57,859 nucleotides of DNA, taken from Methylococcaceae bacterium. Its GTDB lineage: Bacteria > Pseudomonadota > Gammaproteobacteria > Methylococcales > Methylomonadaceae. The position numbers were made by a program, and so were the translations under genes. The notes below the pieces were generated by a model. That model was not told the origin of the DNA. It made no database searches and saw nothing but the letters and a program-made list of their open reading frames with translations. Below are positions 17,873-27,308 of the stretch, piece by piece (position 1 is the first letter of the stretch; every line of letters begins with the position of its first letter). The stretch lies in NCBI GenBank assembly GCA_947505105.1, contig CANNKG010000009.1:1-57859 (forward strand), given 5' to 3'.

Positions 17873-19084
17873 ATGAAATTTAGATTATTATTGGTCCTAA
17901 TTGGAATAACTCAAATATATGCCTGCACCATAGTGCCTGGGCAGCATATGGATCCATTAACTAATAAATCAAGTATAGATGTCCCAGTTATTGAAAACAA
18001 TGTTACTATCTTAAAAAAACTTAACATCAAATCAATTACGGCTCAACTTATTGTTGATTTAGAAAAAAATATTAATAATTTTAGTCTTGGGCCTGATAAT
18101 GTAGTTAATCATTATTTTGAACACCGTATTGGTTCTAATGCTGAAAAAGTTGTTTCTTTTGAAAAAAATTATCATCAGTATCGAGTCGGTCCTGGTGATG
18201 TACTCTCCATCACCGTCTGGGAACATCCTGAGTTAACGATAACTAAAGATAGCTCTAATAATGATGATGTTATTGGCAAAAATCAAGTGGGTGAAGATGG
18301 TAATATTTTTTTTCCTTATATCGGTATGGTTCGGGCAGGTGGAAAAACTGTTGAAGAAATTCGGGAGTATTTAACTAAGAAACTTTCCGTTTATATTGAA
18401 AAAGTTCAGATGGATGTTCGAGTGGCAAGTTATAGAAGTCAACGAGTTTATGTAGTTGGTGAAGTTATTACGCCGGGTATTCAAACCGTAAAAGATATCC
18501 CATTAACTGTATTGGAAGCTATCAATAGCTCAGGAGGATTAGGACCTGAAGCAGATGCTCGCAATATAACCCTCACACGAGATGGTCATACTTATAGTAT
18601 CAACCTATTAGCCTTATATGAGGGAGGAGATATCAGGCAAAATGTTATACTTCAGGGAGGGGATGTTCTGAATGTGCCTGATATGCAATTCAATAAGGTT
18701 TTTGTGCTTGGCGAAAGTAACATTGTAAATAGCTTCACGGCAGGTACTAACGAGACGCAACGATCACGGACTGTTCCAATGCACAAGGGTAGGTTGACAT
18801 TGATGGAAGCCATTAGTGAGCAAGGAGGCTTTAATCAAGAAACAGCTGATGCGGCACGGGTGTTCATTTTTAGGGGAGGGACGGTAACTGGCAAACCGGA
18901 AATATTTCATTTGAATGCCCAGTCTCCGGATGCTCTACTCCTGGCAGATCGTTTCCCTCTCCATCCCCATGACTTGATTTATATTGATCGAGCTGAAGGT
19001 ATTCGCTGGAATCAAATCATGAATCAAATTCAACCGACGGTTAATTTCTTGAACAGCTTAAAGGGTGGGTTCTTCAATTTTTAA
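17873..19084 (+). CDS. Polysaccharide export outer-membrane lipoprotein (Wza-like)
   Basis: This 403-residue protein has a lipoprotein signal peptide with the acceptor Cys18 (IYAC). The Poly_export domain begins at YRVGPGDVLSITVWEHPEL (about 102-120). SLBB-type domains follow, with VYVVGEVITPGIQTVKD and KVFVLGESN segments. Wza-family proteins form an octameric channel through which capsular or exopolysaccharide leaves the cell, working with the Wzc-type co-polymerase encoded 111 bases downstream. It is the first gene of the exopolysaccharide locus and, like the next gene, is noticeably AT-rich compared with the housekeeping genes. I do not assign it to a named system because several wza-like variants exist. 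Confidence 0.9.
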   Translation: MKFRLLLVLIGITQIYACTIVPGQHMDPLTNKSSIDVPVIENNVTILKKLNIKSITAQLIVDLEKNINNFSLGPDNVVNHYFEHRIGSNAEKVVSFEKNYHQYRVGPGDVLSITVWEHPELTITKDSSNNDDVIGKNQVGEDGNIFFPYIGMVRAGGKTVEEIREYLTKKLSVYIEKVQMDVRVASYRSQRVYVVGEVITPGIQTVKDIPLTVLEAINSSGGLGPEADARNITLTRDGHTYSINLLALYEGGDIRQNVILQGGDVLNVPDMQFNKVFVLGESNIVNSFTAGTNETQRSRTVPMHKGRLTLMEAISEQGGFNQETADAARVFIFRGGTVTGKPEIFHLNAQSPDALLLADRFPLHPHDLIYIDRAEGIRWNQIMNQIQPTVNFLNSLKGGFFNF

Positions 19085-19195
19085 CTTGTTTAGGGTTTCT
19101 ACAAACTTAGATATACTTAATAAATATATTTTCTTAAGTTATCGACTTTTGTATGTAATAGTTTTAACTAACTTATTAATAATTTTTTATATAGA

Positions 19196-21481
19196 ATGCT
19201 AAAGAACTATCCTGAAAATAGATTTGTCGATAAGCATATAAATAATTTTTCGAATGATAATTCCAATAAATTATCTTTAAGTGAAATTATATCGGTACTG
19301 GTAAGTAATAGATGGTTGATAGCATTAAGCACATCCATAATATTTATTTTTGGTATCGTTACTGCTGAAATAAGTTCCTCCTCTTATGAGGCTCACGCCT
19401 TATTACAGGTCGCGACACAATCTTTATCGTTAACTTCTTTAGACCCTAAAGATTCTATATCTAAATCAGATATACCCATTTCCGCTGAAATTGAATTACT
19501 CAATTCTAGAACAACTATTAACGATATAGTTAAGAATTTTAATTTAGATATTAGCGCAAAGCCAAAACGTTTCCCCGTTATCGGTAGTATTGTCGCAAAA
19601 ATATTTGAGAAAAATAATACTGACAATGATATTTTGAGTAATTTTCTTGGATATGCATGGGGGGGCGAAGATATTAAAATTGATGCCTTAAATTTGCCGA
19701 CGTCTTTGCTCAATAAGCCATTAAGATTGGTCGCTGGAAAACCAGGTTATTTCCAATTAATGAATAAGGATGAAGTGATTCTCGAAGGCGAAGTAGGTAA
19801 ACTTGCTACTAAGAAGTTAAGTAAGCAAGAAACTCCGCCAAATTACATATCATTACTCAGATCACGACCGATTGAAGCGGGAAGATTTGCGACCAAGCTA
19901 TTAAAAAATCAAGAAAATGCTACCATATTTATATCATCACTAAACGCCCTTCCAAATACTGAATTTGTTGTAACCAAGCAATCCGAAGATAGTGCTTTCT
20001 TAGAATTTGAAAAACATTTTAAGGCCGCTGAGAAAGGTAAGCTTACTAGAATAATTGAGTTAACTTATGAATCTAGTAACCCAGAATCTGCATCGGAGAT
20101 TGTTAATGATGTCGTTAATAATCACATCCGCCAAAATGTTGAATTAAAGTCGGCGGAATTGCAAAATGCCCTAGAGTTTCTAGAAAAACAATTACCCACC
20201 GCAAAACAACAATTAGATTCAAGCGCTAACCAATTAAATAATTTTAGGACCAGAATAGGGTCAATTGACTTGGATACCGAGTCACGAAACCTCTTAGAGA
20301 CTAACCTGCAACTAAATATTCAAATCTCTCAATTGCAACAAAAACTTGATGAGCTAAGAATAACGTTCACAAAATCTCATCCATCTGTTATCGCCGTTGA
20401 TAAACAAATTATGCGATTGCGGGAACAAGTGGCATCGAACAACCAAAAAATTGAAGCATTACCAAAAGCGCAAAAAGAAATTATAGAACTTTCTAGAGAG
20501 GTTGAAGTCAATACCTCACTTTACACAACAATCTTAACTAAGATACAAAATTTGCAAGTCGTAAAAGCCAGTATTATTGGTGATGTACGGGTGATTGATT
20601 ATGCAACCATCCCCACTTTGTCAGTAAAGCCTAAAAAGAATTTGATAATCCTTATCTCTCTAATAATGGGCTTGGGCTTGGGTATTGTTGTCGTGCTGCT
20701 TAGAAAAATATTAAGACGAGGAATTGATGATCCAGACTTAATTGAAAATATTCTCCAAATTCCTGTCTTAACGACGGTGCCCCATAGTCGTAACCAAGAG
20801 AAGAAAAGCGAAATATTTAATCGAATGGTTAAATACGGAAGGGGCAAAAAGGCTCCTCTCGCATTGCAGAACAAAGATGATTTAGCGATTGAAAATTTAC
20901 GTAGTTTAAGAACTGCATTGCATTTTGCTTCCTTAGACGCTCAAAATAATGTTCTTATGATCACGGGACCAAGTGACGGTGTTGGAAAAACTTTTGTCTC
21001 AATCAACCTCGCTGCAGTATTGGCCAATACTGGTAAAAAAGTATTGTTAATTGATGGCGACTTGCGCAAAGGAAACATTCATGAAGTTCTGGGTGTTAAT
21101 AAAATGAATGGCTTGTCTACTATTCTTTCAACATCTATTTCAGAATGGCCACGTTTATTAGAAACGGCCATTCTTAAGATACCTAAACTTAATCTGGATT
21201 TTATTTCTACCGGTTCAATACCTGCATACCCCTCTGAACTGCTTTTAGATGAACGTTTTGATATCCTCTTGGATAATATGAGTAAAAATTATGATCATAT
21301 TATTATTGATTCGCCATCCGTTCTCACCTTCACGGATGCGGCAATTATTGGAGGAAGAGCAGGTGTGAGTCTAATGGTTGTTAAATCGGGTGAGCATCAA
21401 ATAAGAGAATTGAAACATTGTGTCAAACATTTAAATCTTGCTAATGTTGACATAAAAGGTTTGGTAGTTAATGAAGTGTGA
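19196..21481 (+). CDS. Wzc-like polysaccharide co-polymerase with tyrosine-kinase domain
   Basis: This 761-residue inner-membrane protein has a Wzz domain with a first membrane segment near 39-60. A periplasmic coiled-coil region of the GNVR type spans about 310-440, and a second membrane segment about 482-502. The cytoplasmic bacterial tyrosine kinase domain has Walker A (GPSDGVGKT, about 591), Walker A' (LLIDGDLRKG, about 620) and Walker B (IIIDSPS, about 702). It should control chain length and export together with the Wza-like protein. It ends right after GLVVNEV, so the C-terminal tyrosine cluster that Wzc proteins normally autophosphorylate is absent, and no continuation was found in another frame. 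Confidence 0.9.
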   Translation: MLKNYPENRFVDKHINNFSNDNSNKLSLSEIISVLVSNRWLIALSTSIIFIFGIVTAEISSSSYEAHALLQVATQSLSLTSLDPKDSISKSDIPISAEIELLNSRTTINDIVKNFNLDISAKPKRFPVIGSIVAKIFEKNNTDNDILSNFLGYAWGGEDIKIDALNLPTSLLNKPLRLVAGKPGYFQLMNKDEVILEGEVGKLATKKLSKQETPPNYISLLRSRPIEAGRFATKLLKNQENATIFISSLNALPNTEFVVTKQSEDSAFLEFEKHFKAAEKGKLTRIIELTYESSNPESASEIVNDVVNNHIRQNVELKSAELQNALEFLEKQLPTAKQQLDSSANQLNNFRTRIGSIDLDTESRNLLETNLQLNIQISQLQQKLDELRITFTKSHPSVIAVDKQIMRLREQVASNNQKIEALPKAQKEIIELSREVEVNTSLYTTILTKIQNLQVVKASIIGDVRVIDYATIPTLSVKPKKNLIILISLIMGLGLGIVVVLLRKILRRGIDDPDLIENILQIPVLTTVPHSRNQEKKSEIFNRMVKYGRGKKAPLALQNKDDLAIENLRSLRTALHFASLDAQNNVLMITGPSDGVGKTFVSINLAAVLANTGKKVLLIDGDLRKGNIHEVLGVNKMNGLSTILSTSISEWPRLLETAILKIPKLNLDFISTGSIPAYPSELLLDERFDILLDNMSKNYDHIIIDSPSVLTFTDAAIIGGRAGVSLMVVKSGEHQIRELKHCVKHLNLANVDIKGLVVNEV

Positions 21482-21725
21482 TTTGATAGATAATCGATAA
21501 TTTCTTTTAAAGATTTAGTTAGCTTCATAGATGTTTAACAAAATGAAGTGAATCATTTTGTTCGGCTTCCATGGTTAAATTATTTGCAAATGATCAAAGT
21601 TCACTTAAAGTGCTTGCGAAATTTCATTCAGTAAAGTAAGTTTATGTTTTTCATAACTAGCTGTTTAATAATATATTTTTGAATGACCTAGCTGAATCAT
21701 AACCAAGAAAATAGGATGTTTTTTA

Positions 21726-22889
21726 ATGCCTTTACCTAAAGCTTTTGAAACCATAAAAATATGCCATGTTATCACGGCACTTAGTTTACTTGGTGGGGCG
21801 GAACGTATGCTAATTCGGCTATTATTGGCTAATCCTGAATTAAGTCATAACAGGATGGTTTTGGTGTTGTGTCGAGCTGGAATATGGGGCGAAAAACTTA
21901 GATTTTCAGGTGTAATTGTACATGAATTGGGGATGAAGTCTGCTCTAGATATCCCACGCATTTTTTGGCAATTAAAGCAATTGATTCGCCAATTTGATCC
22001 AGATATTGTTCAGACTTGGCTGTATCATGCCGATTTTTTAGGTGGCTTAGCCGCGTATTTTTCGGGATATAAAAGCATTATTTGGAGCATTCGAAGAACC
22101 TCGCCTGATGGTGATCCTATCGCGACTCGAATCCTCATGAAACTTTGTGCTTTACTCTCTCATTTGATACCTAAGTCAATTATTAGTGTCGCGGAAGCAG
22201 GTAAACAGAGCCACATTGCAATTGGATATAAAGCCGAACCGATGGTGGTTATTCCTAATGGCTTTGACTTTGAAAACCTGACGGCAACCATTGAACAAAG
22301 AAACGCCCTGAGAAGTAAATATAAAATTTTGGGCGATGAATTAGTGATTGGGTGTATGGGACGATTTCATTTTGCAAAAGGACAAGATTACCTTATCAAG
22401 GCTGCTAATTTAATCAGTCAAAAGCATCCTGGAATAAAATTTATGATGGTAGGCTTAGGTTGTGACGAAGATAATAGTAAATTGAGCGGCTGGATTGCTG
22501 AACATAATTTACAAAATTGTTTTGTTTTGTTGGGTGAACGTCAGGATGTGTCCGTCTGCCTCGCAGCGATGGATATCTTTTGTATGCCTTCACGTACCGA
22601 AGGTTTTCCAAATGCACTGGGTGAGGCTATGGCTATGGGGTTACCTTGTGTCGTAACCGATGTGGGAGATACTTCGATTTTAGCAGGGGATGCCGCTATT
22701 TTAGTGCCACCACAGGATGAGTTGATGCTGGCGGATGCGTTAAGCAAACTAATTGCAATGTCAAACGCTCAACGAATCAATTTTGGACTAAAGGCGAAAA
22801 CCCGGGTAATCAATGAATTTTCAATACAAAAATCCTGTGAACGTTACAATGCGGTTTATCGGCAATTAATGTCATTAGGGTTGAAATAA
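21726..22889 (+). CDS. Glycosyltransferase family 4
   Basis: This 387-residue GT-B protein has the N-terminal loop LLGGAERML (about 22-30) and the C-terminal nucleotide-sugar domain. The latter includes GCMGRFHFAKGQDYL and the donor-binding EGFPNALGEAMAMGLP, which carries the E-x7-E motif of family GT4. It should transfer a sugar from a nucleotide donor to the growing lipid-linked repeat unit at the cytoplasmic face. Sugar and linkage cannot be predicted. An AGGA ribosome site precedes the ATG. Its TAA overlaps the ATG of the next gene by one base (TAATG), so the two are translationally coupled. Confidence 0.9.
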   Translation: MPLPKAFETIKICHVITALSLLGGAERMLIRLLLANPELSHNRMVLVLCRAGIWGEKLRFSGVIVHELGMKSALDIPRIFWQLKQLIRQFDPDIVQTWLYHADFLGGLAAYFSGYKSIIWSIRRTSPDGDPIATRILMKLCALLSHLIPKSIISVAEAGKQSHIAIGYKAEPMVVIPNGFDFENLTATIEQRNALRSKYKILGDELVIGCMGRFHFAKGQDYLIKAANLISQKHPGIKFMMVGLGCDEDNSKLSGWIAEHNLQNCFVLLGERQDVSVCLAAMDIFCMPSRTEGFPNALGEAMAMGLPCVVTDVGDTSILAGDAAILVPPQDELMLADALSKLIAMSNAQRINFGLKAKTRVINEFSIQKSCERYNAVYRQLMSLGLK

Positions 22890-24820
22890 TGTGTGGTTTT
22901 GCGGGTTTTTTATCCTCGTCTAATTCGATATCCCGTGAACATTGGCCGACGATATTGACTAATATGGGCAATGCGATATTACATCGAGCACCGGATGACG
23001 GTGGTGTATGGTTTGATGGCGATAGAGGAGTCGGATTATCGCATCGGCGATTATCGGTTCTGGACTTATCGGAGGCTGGGCATCAACCAATGGTTTCGCC
23101 GTCTGGTCGTTTTGTTATGGCGTATAACGGTGAAATCTATAACCATTTAACTATTCGTTCTGAATTGGATCTCTCAATTAAGTGGCGAGAACATTCGGAC
23201 ACCGAACCGATGTTAGCCGGTTTTGATATTTGGGGAATTGATAGAACCCTTAAAAAATCAACTGGCATGTTTGCGATGGCTGTATGGGATAGGCATGATC
23301 ATTTACTTACTTTAGTGAGAGATCGCCTGGGGGAAAAACCACTTTACTATGGCTGGCAAGGCAATAATTTTTTTTTCGGGTCGGAACTTCAGGCGTTAAA
23401 AATTCATCCTCAATCTAAAGCAGAAATTGATCGAAATGCTGTTGGACTTTTTATGCGGCATAATTATATTCCCGCCCCTTATTCGATTTATCGAAACATA
23501 AAAAAATTACTACCTGGCACTTATGCGACTATCTCACTTGAGCAACCTGACCCAAAGCTTTGCTATTATTGGGATGCTCGAGAAATAATTAAAGAGGGAT
23601 ATGCACGTCCTTTTCAGGGCACTGAATCGGATGCGGTTGATGAATTAGAAAGACTTTTGCGTGAGGCTATCGGGCGACAAATGATTTCCGATGTCCCATT
23701 AGGGGCGTTTTTATCAGGCGGAATCGATTCTTCAACCATAGTCGCTTTAATGCAAGCGCAAGCCAGTCAAGCCGTTAAGACCTTTACTATTGGTTTTCAA
23801 GAAACTGATTATAATGAAGCGGAACAGGCTAAAGCAGTCGCAAAACATTTAGGTGTTGATCATACCGAGTTATATCTGACTTCTATTCAGGCGTCGGAAG
23901 TAATACCCTTGGTACCTAGTTTATTTTGTGAACCCTTTTCTGATTCTTCGCAAATCCCCCCCTATTTAGTGAGCAAATTAGCTAGCCAAAAAGTGACGGT
24001 ATCGTTGTCCGGTGATGGCGGTGATGAACTTTTCGGTGGCTATACTAGTTATTTTAAATTTTCTGAAATTAATAAAAAGCTATCGCGTATTCCAATCGGC
24101 GTTAATAGCATACTTCCTAAAGTAATTAAAGGTTGCTCACAGAAATTCTGGAATAGTTTATTTGCTCCGATTAAAGCGCTTTTGCAAACTCGTAATATAA
24201 AAGATGTTGGCTTCAAATTACATTTAGCGGCTGATATGCTTAAAGCACGTTCCATATTCTACCGATTTCTAGCGAGCCATTGGCAACATCCATCTGACTT
24301 AGTTTTACACTATTCCGATTATCCTACCATTTTTACTGAAACTCATTTACAACCAGAAACCGCTACCTTTTATGAAAAGATGATGGTGATTGATCTGTTG
24401 AGTTATCTTCCAGACGATATTTTGACTAAAGTGGATCGGGCTGCTAAGGGGGTCAGTCTCGAAACTCGTGCGCCCTTATTAGATCATGATGTTGTCGAAT
24501 TTGCCTGGAGCTTACCTATAAGCTACAAGGTACGTCAATACATAGGTAAATGGCCATTACGACAAGTATTATGTAATTATGTGCCTCAGGAACTAATGGA
24601 ACGATCAAAACAAGGTTTTAGTGTTCCCATTGACATTTGGCTGCGTGGTTCTTTGCGCGAATGGTCAGAGGAATTGTTTGATGAATCTCGTTTAAAGCAA
24701 GAAGGCTATCTAAATCCACGTCCTATTCGTAAAAAATGGGCAGAGCATTTGTCGGGAATCAGGGATTGGCAATATCCATTATGGGATGTTTTGATGTTTC
24801 AGGCTTGGTTAGAAGCTTAA
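22889..24820 (+). CDS. Asparagine synthase (glutamine-hydrolysing)-like amidotransferase
   Basis: This 643-residue two-domain protein starts MCGFAG, so Cys2 can act as the glutaminase nucleophile after removal of Met1. RLSVLDLSEAGHQPM and YNGEIYNH are the usual class II amidotransferase motifs. The C-terminal synthetase domain carries the ATP-binding LSGGIDSS (about 275) and LSGDGGDELFGGY (about 372). AsnB-type enzymes make asparagine, but copies inside polysaccharide loci are thought to amidate sugar acids or otherwise modify the glycan. The location between two glycosyltransferases, with one-base and three-base junctions, favours that role here; this is inference. Confidence 0.92.
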   Translation: MCGFAGFLSSSNSISREHWPTILTNMGNAILHRAPDDGGVWFDGDRGVGLSHRRLSVLDLSEAGHQPMVSPSGRFVMAYNGEIYNHLTIRSELDLSIKWREHSDTEPMLAGFDIWGIDRTLKKSTGMFAMAVWDRHDHLLTLVRDRLGEKPLYYGWQGNNFFFGSELQALKIHPQSKAEIDRNAVGLFMRHNYIPAPYSIYRNIKKLLPGTYATISLEQPDPKLCYYWDAREIIKEGYARPFQGTESDAVDELERLLREAIGRQMISDVPLGAFLSGGIDSSTIVALMQAQASQAVKTFTIGFQETDYNEAEQAKAVAKHLGVDHTELYLTSIQASEVIPLVPSLFCEPFSDSSQIPPYLVSKLASQKVTVSLSGDGGDELFGGYTSYFKFSEINKKLSRIPIGVNSILPKVIKGCSQKFWNSLFAPIKALLQTRNIKDVGFKLHLAADMLKARSIFYRFLASHWQHPSDLVLHYSDYPTIFTETHLQPETATFYEKMMVIDLLSYLPDDILTKVDRAAKGVSLETRAPLLDHDVVEFAWSLPISYKVRQYIGKWPLRQVLCNYVPQELMERSKQGFSVPIDIWLRGSLREWSEELFDESRLKQEGYLNPRPIRKKWAEHLSGIRDWQYPLWDVLMFQAWLEA

Positions 24821-24823
24821 AAA

Positions 24824-25987
24824 ATGGCTGATCTACCTAAAAAAATTCTTTTTTTTGCGAATACCGAATGGTACTTGTTTAACTTTCGACTAGCGCTTGC
24901 CAAGTATTTACGGGTGCAGGGCGTTGAGGTCATCATGGTTTCCCCATCTGGATCTTATGGTAAAAAGTTGGAAGAAGAAGGGTTTCGTTGGATACCTATC
25001 CCGATGGTGCGCCGTAGTTTGAATCCTTTGACCGAGGCTCGACTGGTATGGAAATTATCTCGCATTTATCGTACTGAAAAACCCGATATCGTTCATCATT
25101 TTACCATCAAGTGTGTGGTCTATGGCGGTATAGCGGCAAGCCTTGCAGGTATTCAACGCGTAGTCAGTGCTGTAACAGGATTGGGCTACGTTTTTATTGG
25201 AAAAGATGTAAAAACAAAAATTTTAAGACCGATAGTACGTCAACTCTTGCGTTTTGTCATGAATGGCTCTCATCGACGACTCATCGTGCAAAATAATGAC
25301 GATCGTAAAACTTTTTTGTCTGCTGGCTTAATTAGCGATGAGCATATCCATCTTATCGCTGGATCTGGCGTCGATATTCAACGTTTTCAACCTAAATCGC
25401 TAACCGCTAATGGTCCAAAGCTACCTTGCAAAATTGTATTCGCCGCAAGGTTGTTATGGGATAAGGGCTTGGCAGAGTTGATCGAAGCCGCACGGATACT
25501 TGGTAACGAGACAATCAATGCTCAATTTTTGATTGCAGGAGAACCAGATCCAGGTAACCCGGCGTCACTAACGAGTGAAGTCATCAGTGAATGGAAAAAA
25601 GTTCCTAATGTATATTTTCTGGGCCATGTTTCTGATATGGCTCAATTATTGGCAGATGCTGATATTATGGTTTTACCGAGTTATCGTGAGGGACTTCCGA
25701 GAAGCCTGATTGAAGCCGCCGCCGTCGGGTTGCCGATTGTAACAACCGATGCACCTGGGTGTCGTGATGTTGTCGATAATGGGATTAGTGGCTTTATTGT
25801 GCCGGTGCGTGACAGTATTGCCCTGTCAAGCGCTTTGCGAACCCTGGTCAATGATCCATCACTTGCCATCCAAATGGGCGTTGCGGGGCGACTTAAGGTG
25901 TTGGCGGAATTTGATGAACGTTTGGTATTTAAAAAAACTCTCGAAGTTTATCGAGAATTATTGATAGATTTCCCGTCATCCGCTTAG
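24824..25987 (+). CDS. Glycosyltransferase family 4 (PglA/CapM-like)
   Basis: This 387-residue protein has a GT4-like N-terminal domain with the segments FANTEWYLFNFRLAL and DIVHHFTIKCVVYGG, as found in N-acetylgalactosaminyl- and fucosaminyl-transferases of the PglA/CapM kind. Its C-terminal domain has FAARLLWDKGLAEL and the E-x7-E motif in REGLPRSLIEAAAVGLP. It should add one sugar to the lipid-linked repeat unit. The specificity is a family-level guess only. It begins three bases after the amidotransferase stop, in the same operon. Confidence 0.88.
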   Translation: MADLPKKILFFANTEWYLFNFRLALAKYLRVQGVEVIMVSPSGSYGKKLEEEGFRWIPIPMVRRSLNPLTEARLVWKLSRIYRTEKPDIVHHFTIKCVVYGGIAASLAGIQRVVSAVTGLGYVFIGKDVKTKILRPIVRQLLRFVMNGSHRRLIVQNNDDRKTFLSAGLISDEHIHLIAGSGVDIQRFQPKSLTANGPKLPCKIVFAARLLWDKGLAELIEAARILGNETINAQFLIAGEPDPGNPASLTSEVISEWKKVPNVYFLGHVSDMAQLLADADIMVLPSYREGLPRSLIEAAAVGLPIVTTDAPGCRDVVDNGISGFIVPVRDSIALSSALRTLVNDPSLAIQMGVAGRLKVLAEFDERLVFKKTLEVYRELLIDFPSSA

Positions 25988-26117
25988 GATAACTTTGAAT
26001 ACGCTTCTTTAATGGCAATATTTAAATTTTATGCTTAATCAGACTTCCAGTCTTACTTTAAGCACCCTCTTAGCGCACTTATATTGATTTGCTTTTTCAA
26101 AAAACCATCGAATACTC

Positions 26118-27308
26118 ATGCAAATTAGAATGTTAGTTTTTTTATGTTTTGTGTCAGCTTTGGTTAATGGAACCGGCGCATATAATTTACTGCCAATCTC
26201 TATGAACGCAGTGAATGGTGTTTTTATATTGGCTTTTGTATGGATTTATTATCAAAAATATTATTGTAGTGGTTCGGAAAGCATTAGGTTTGATCTTATA
26301 AAATTGCTTATACTTTCGTTGTATATGTTTTATATGTGTGCTTTTTTACTTAGAGAAATTGTAGTTTATTCTGAGTACGATTTTAATTTTGCCGTTGGAG
26401 TTATTAGGGATTATAGCTATTTATATAAAGGCCTAGTAGTTTTTTTAAATATTACCATAATTTATAATCTCGTAAAGAATGATCGAGTTTTTGTTTTTAT
26501 TCCTATTTTGTCTCTTCTTGTTTTGCTTTTTGGATTGTTATTAGAAAGTCAGCATTTGATTGACTTCAACGAAAATATTTCACAATATGATATAGAGAAT
26601 CAATCTACCGAGCAGAAATTGATAGCGCGACCGGGTGGTTTCTTAAATCCTAATATGACTGCTGCAATATCTCTTATTTGGTTATATATAGCTTTGGAGT
26701 CACATTTAAATACTCAAGCAATTATTAAAATTTCGGCACTAGCATTAACTTTGAGCGTCTGCTTGTTGACTCAGTCCAGAGCAGCAATCATATTTCTATC
26801 GATGTACTCGATCTATATCATATTGGTGCGCCAAAAGATAAATTATCTTATAATTATCATTCTTGGTTGTCTTTCCCTATTCATCTCCGCATTTTATTTT
26901 GATCTGGAGATAGCGAATGACCTTATCGAAAAATTCGCTGCCAGAGGTGATAGTAAGGAAGATAGTGCTCAAGAACGTTTAAATTTGCTTATTTATGCGA
27001 TAAATAGTTTCTTTGATTCCCCGTTGTTGGGGAATGGAATCCGCTATGTAGAAAAGAATTCAGGTATAAACGCTTCATCTCATAATCAGATATTAGACAT
27101 ATTAGCAAATTTTGGATTAGTTGGTTTAGCGATGGTAAGTATGGTATTTTTCGCTTTTTATCATAAAAATTCTATTTCATATCTATTATTATGCATTTTT
27201 CCAACTCTGATTTTTAGTCATAATTTTTTTGAAGATATTGCTTTTCAAACTTCGTTAGCATTCGCATATTGTGTCCCTATTGATATTAATGAGAGATTTA
27301 AACTATGA
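26118..27308 (+). CDS. O-antigen ligase/polymerase family membrane protein (Wzy-like)
   Basis: This 396-residue, very hydrophobic protein has about ten predicted membrane segments. The larger loop contains PGGFLNPNMTAA near residue 180, and the Wzy_C-type motif GNGIRYVEKN followed by ASSHNQILDILANFG lies near 304-330. This architecture is shared by Wzy polymerases and O-antigen ligases. In an export locus without lipid A genes, polymerisation of repeat units in the periplasm is the more likely role. It is strongly AT-rich, as is typical for such genes. The stop overlaps the start of the next gene by four bases (ATGA). Confidence 0.85.
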   Translation: MQIRMLVFLCFVSALVNGTGAYNLLPISMNAVNGVFILAFVWIYYQKYYCSGSESIRFDLIKLLILSLYMFYMCAFLLREIVVYSEYDFNFAVGVIRDYSYLYKGLVVFLNITIIYNLVKNDRVFVFIPILSLLVLLFGLLLESQHLIDFNENISQYDIENQSTEQKLIARPGGFLNPNMTAAISLIWLYIALESHLNTQAIIKISALALTLSVCLLTQSRAAIIFLSMYSIYIILVRQKINYLIIIILGCLSLFISAFYFDLEIANDLIEKFAARGDSKEDSAQERLNLLIYAINSFFDSPLLGNGIRYVEKNSGINASSHNQILDILANFGLVGLAMVSMVFFAFYHKNSISYLLLCIFPTLIFSHNFFEDIAFQTSLAFAYCVPIDINERFKL

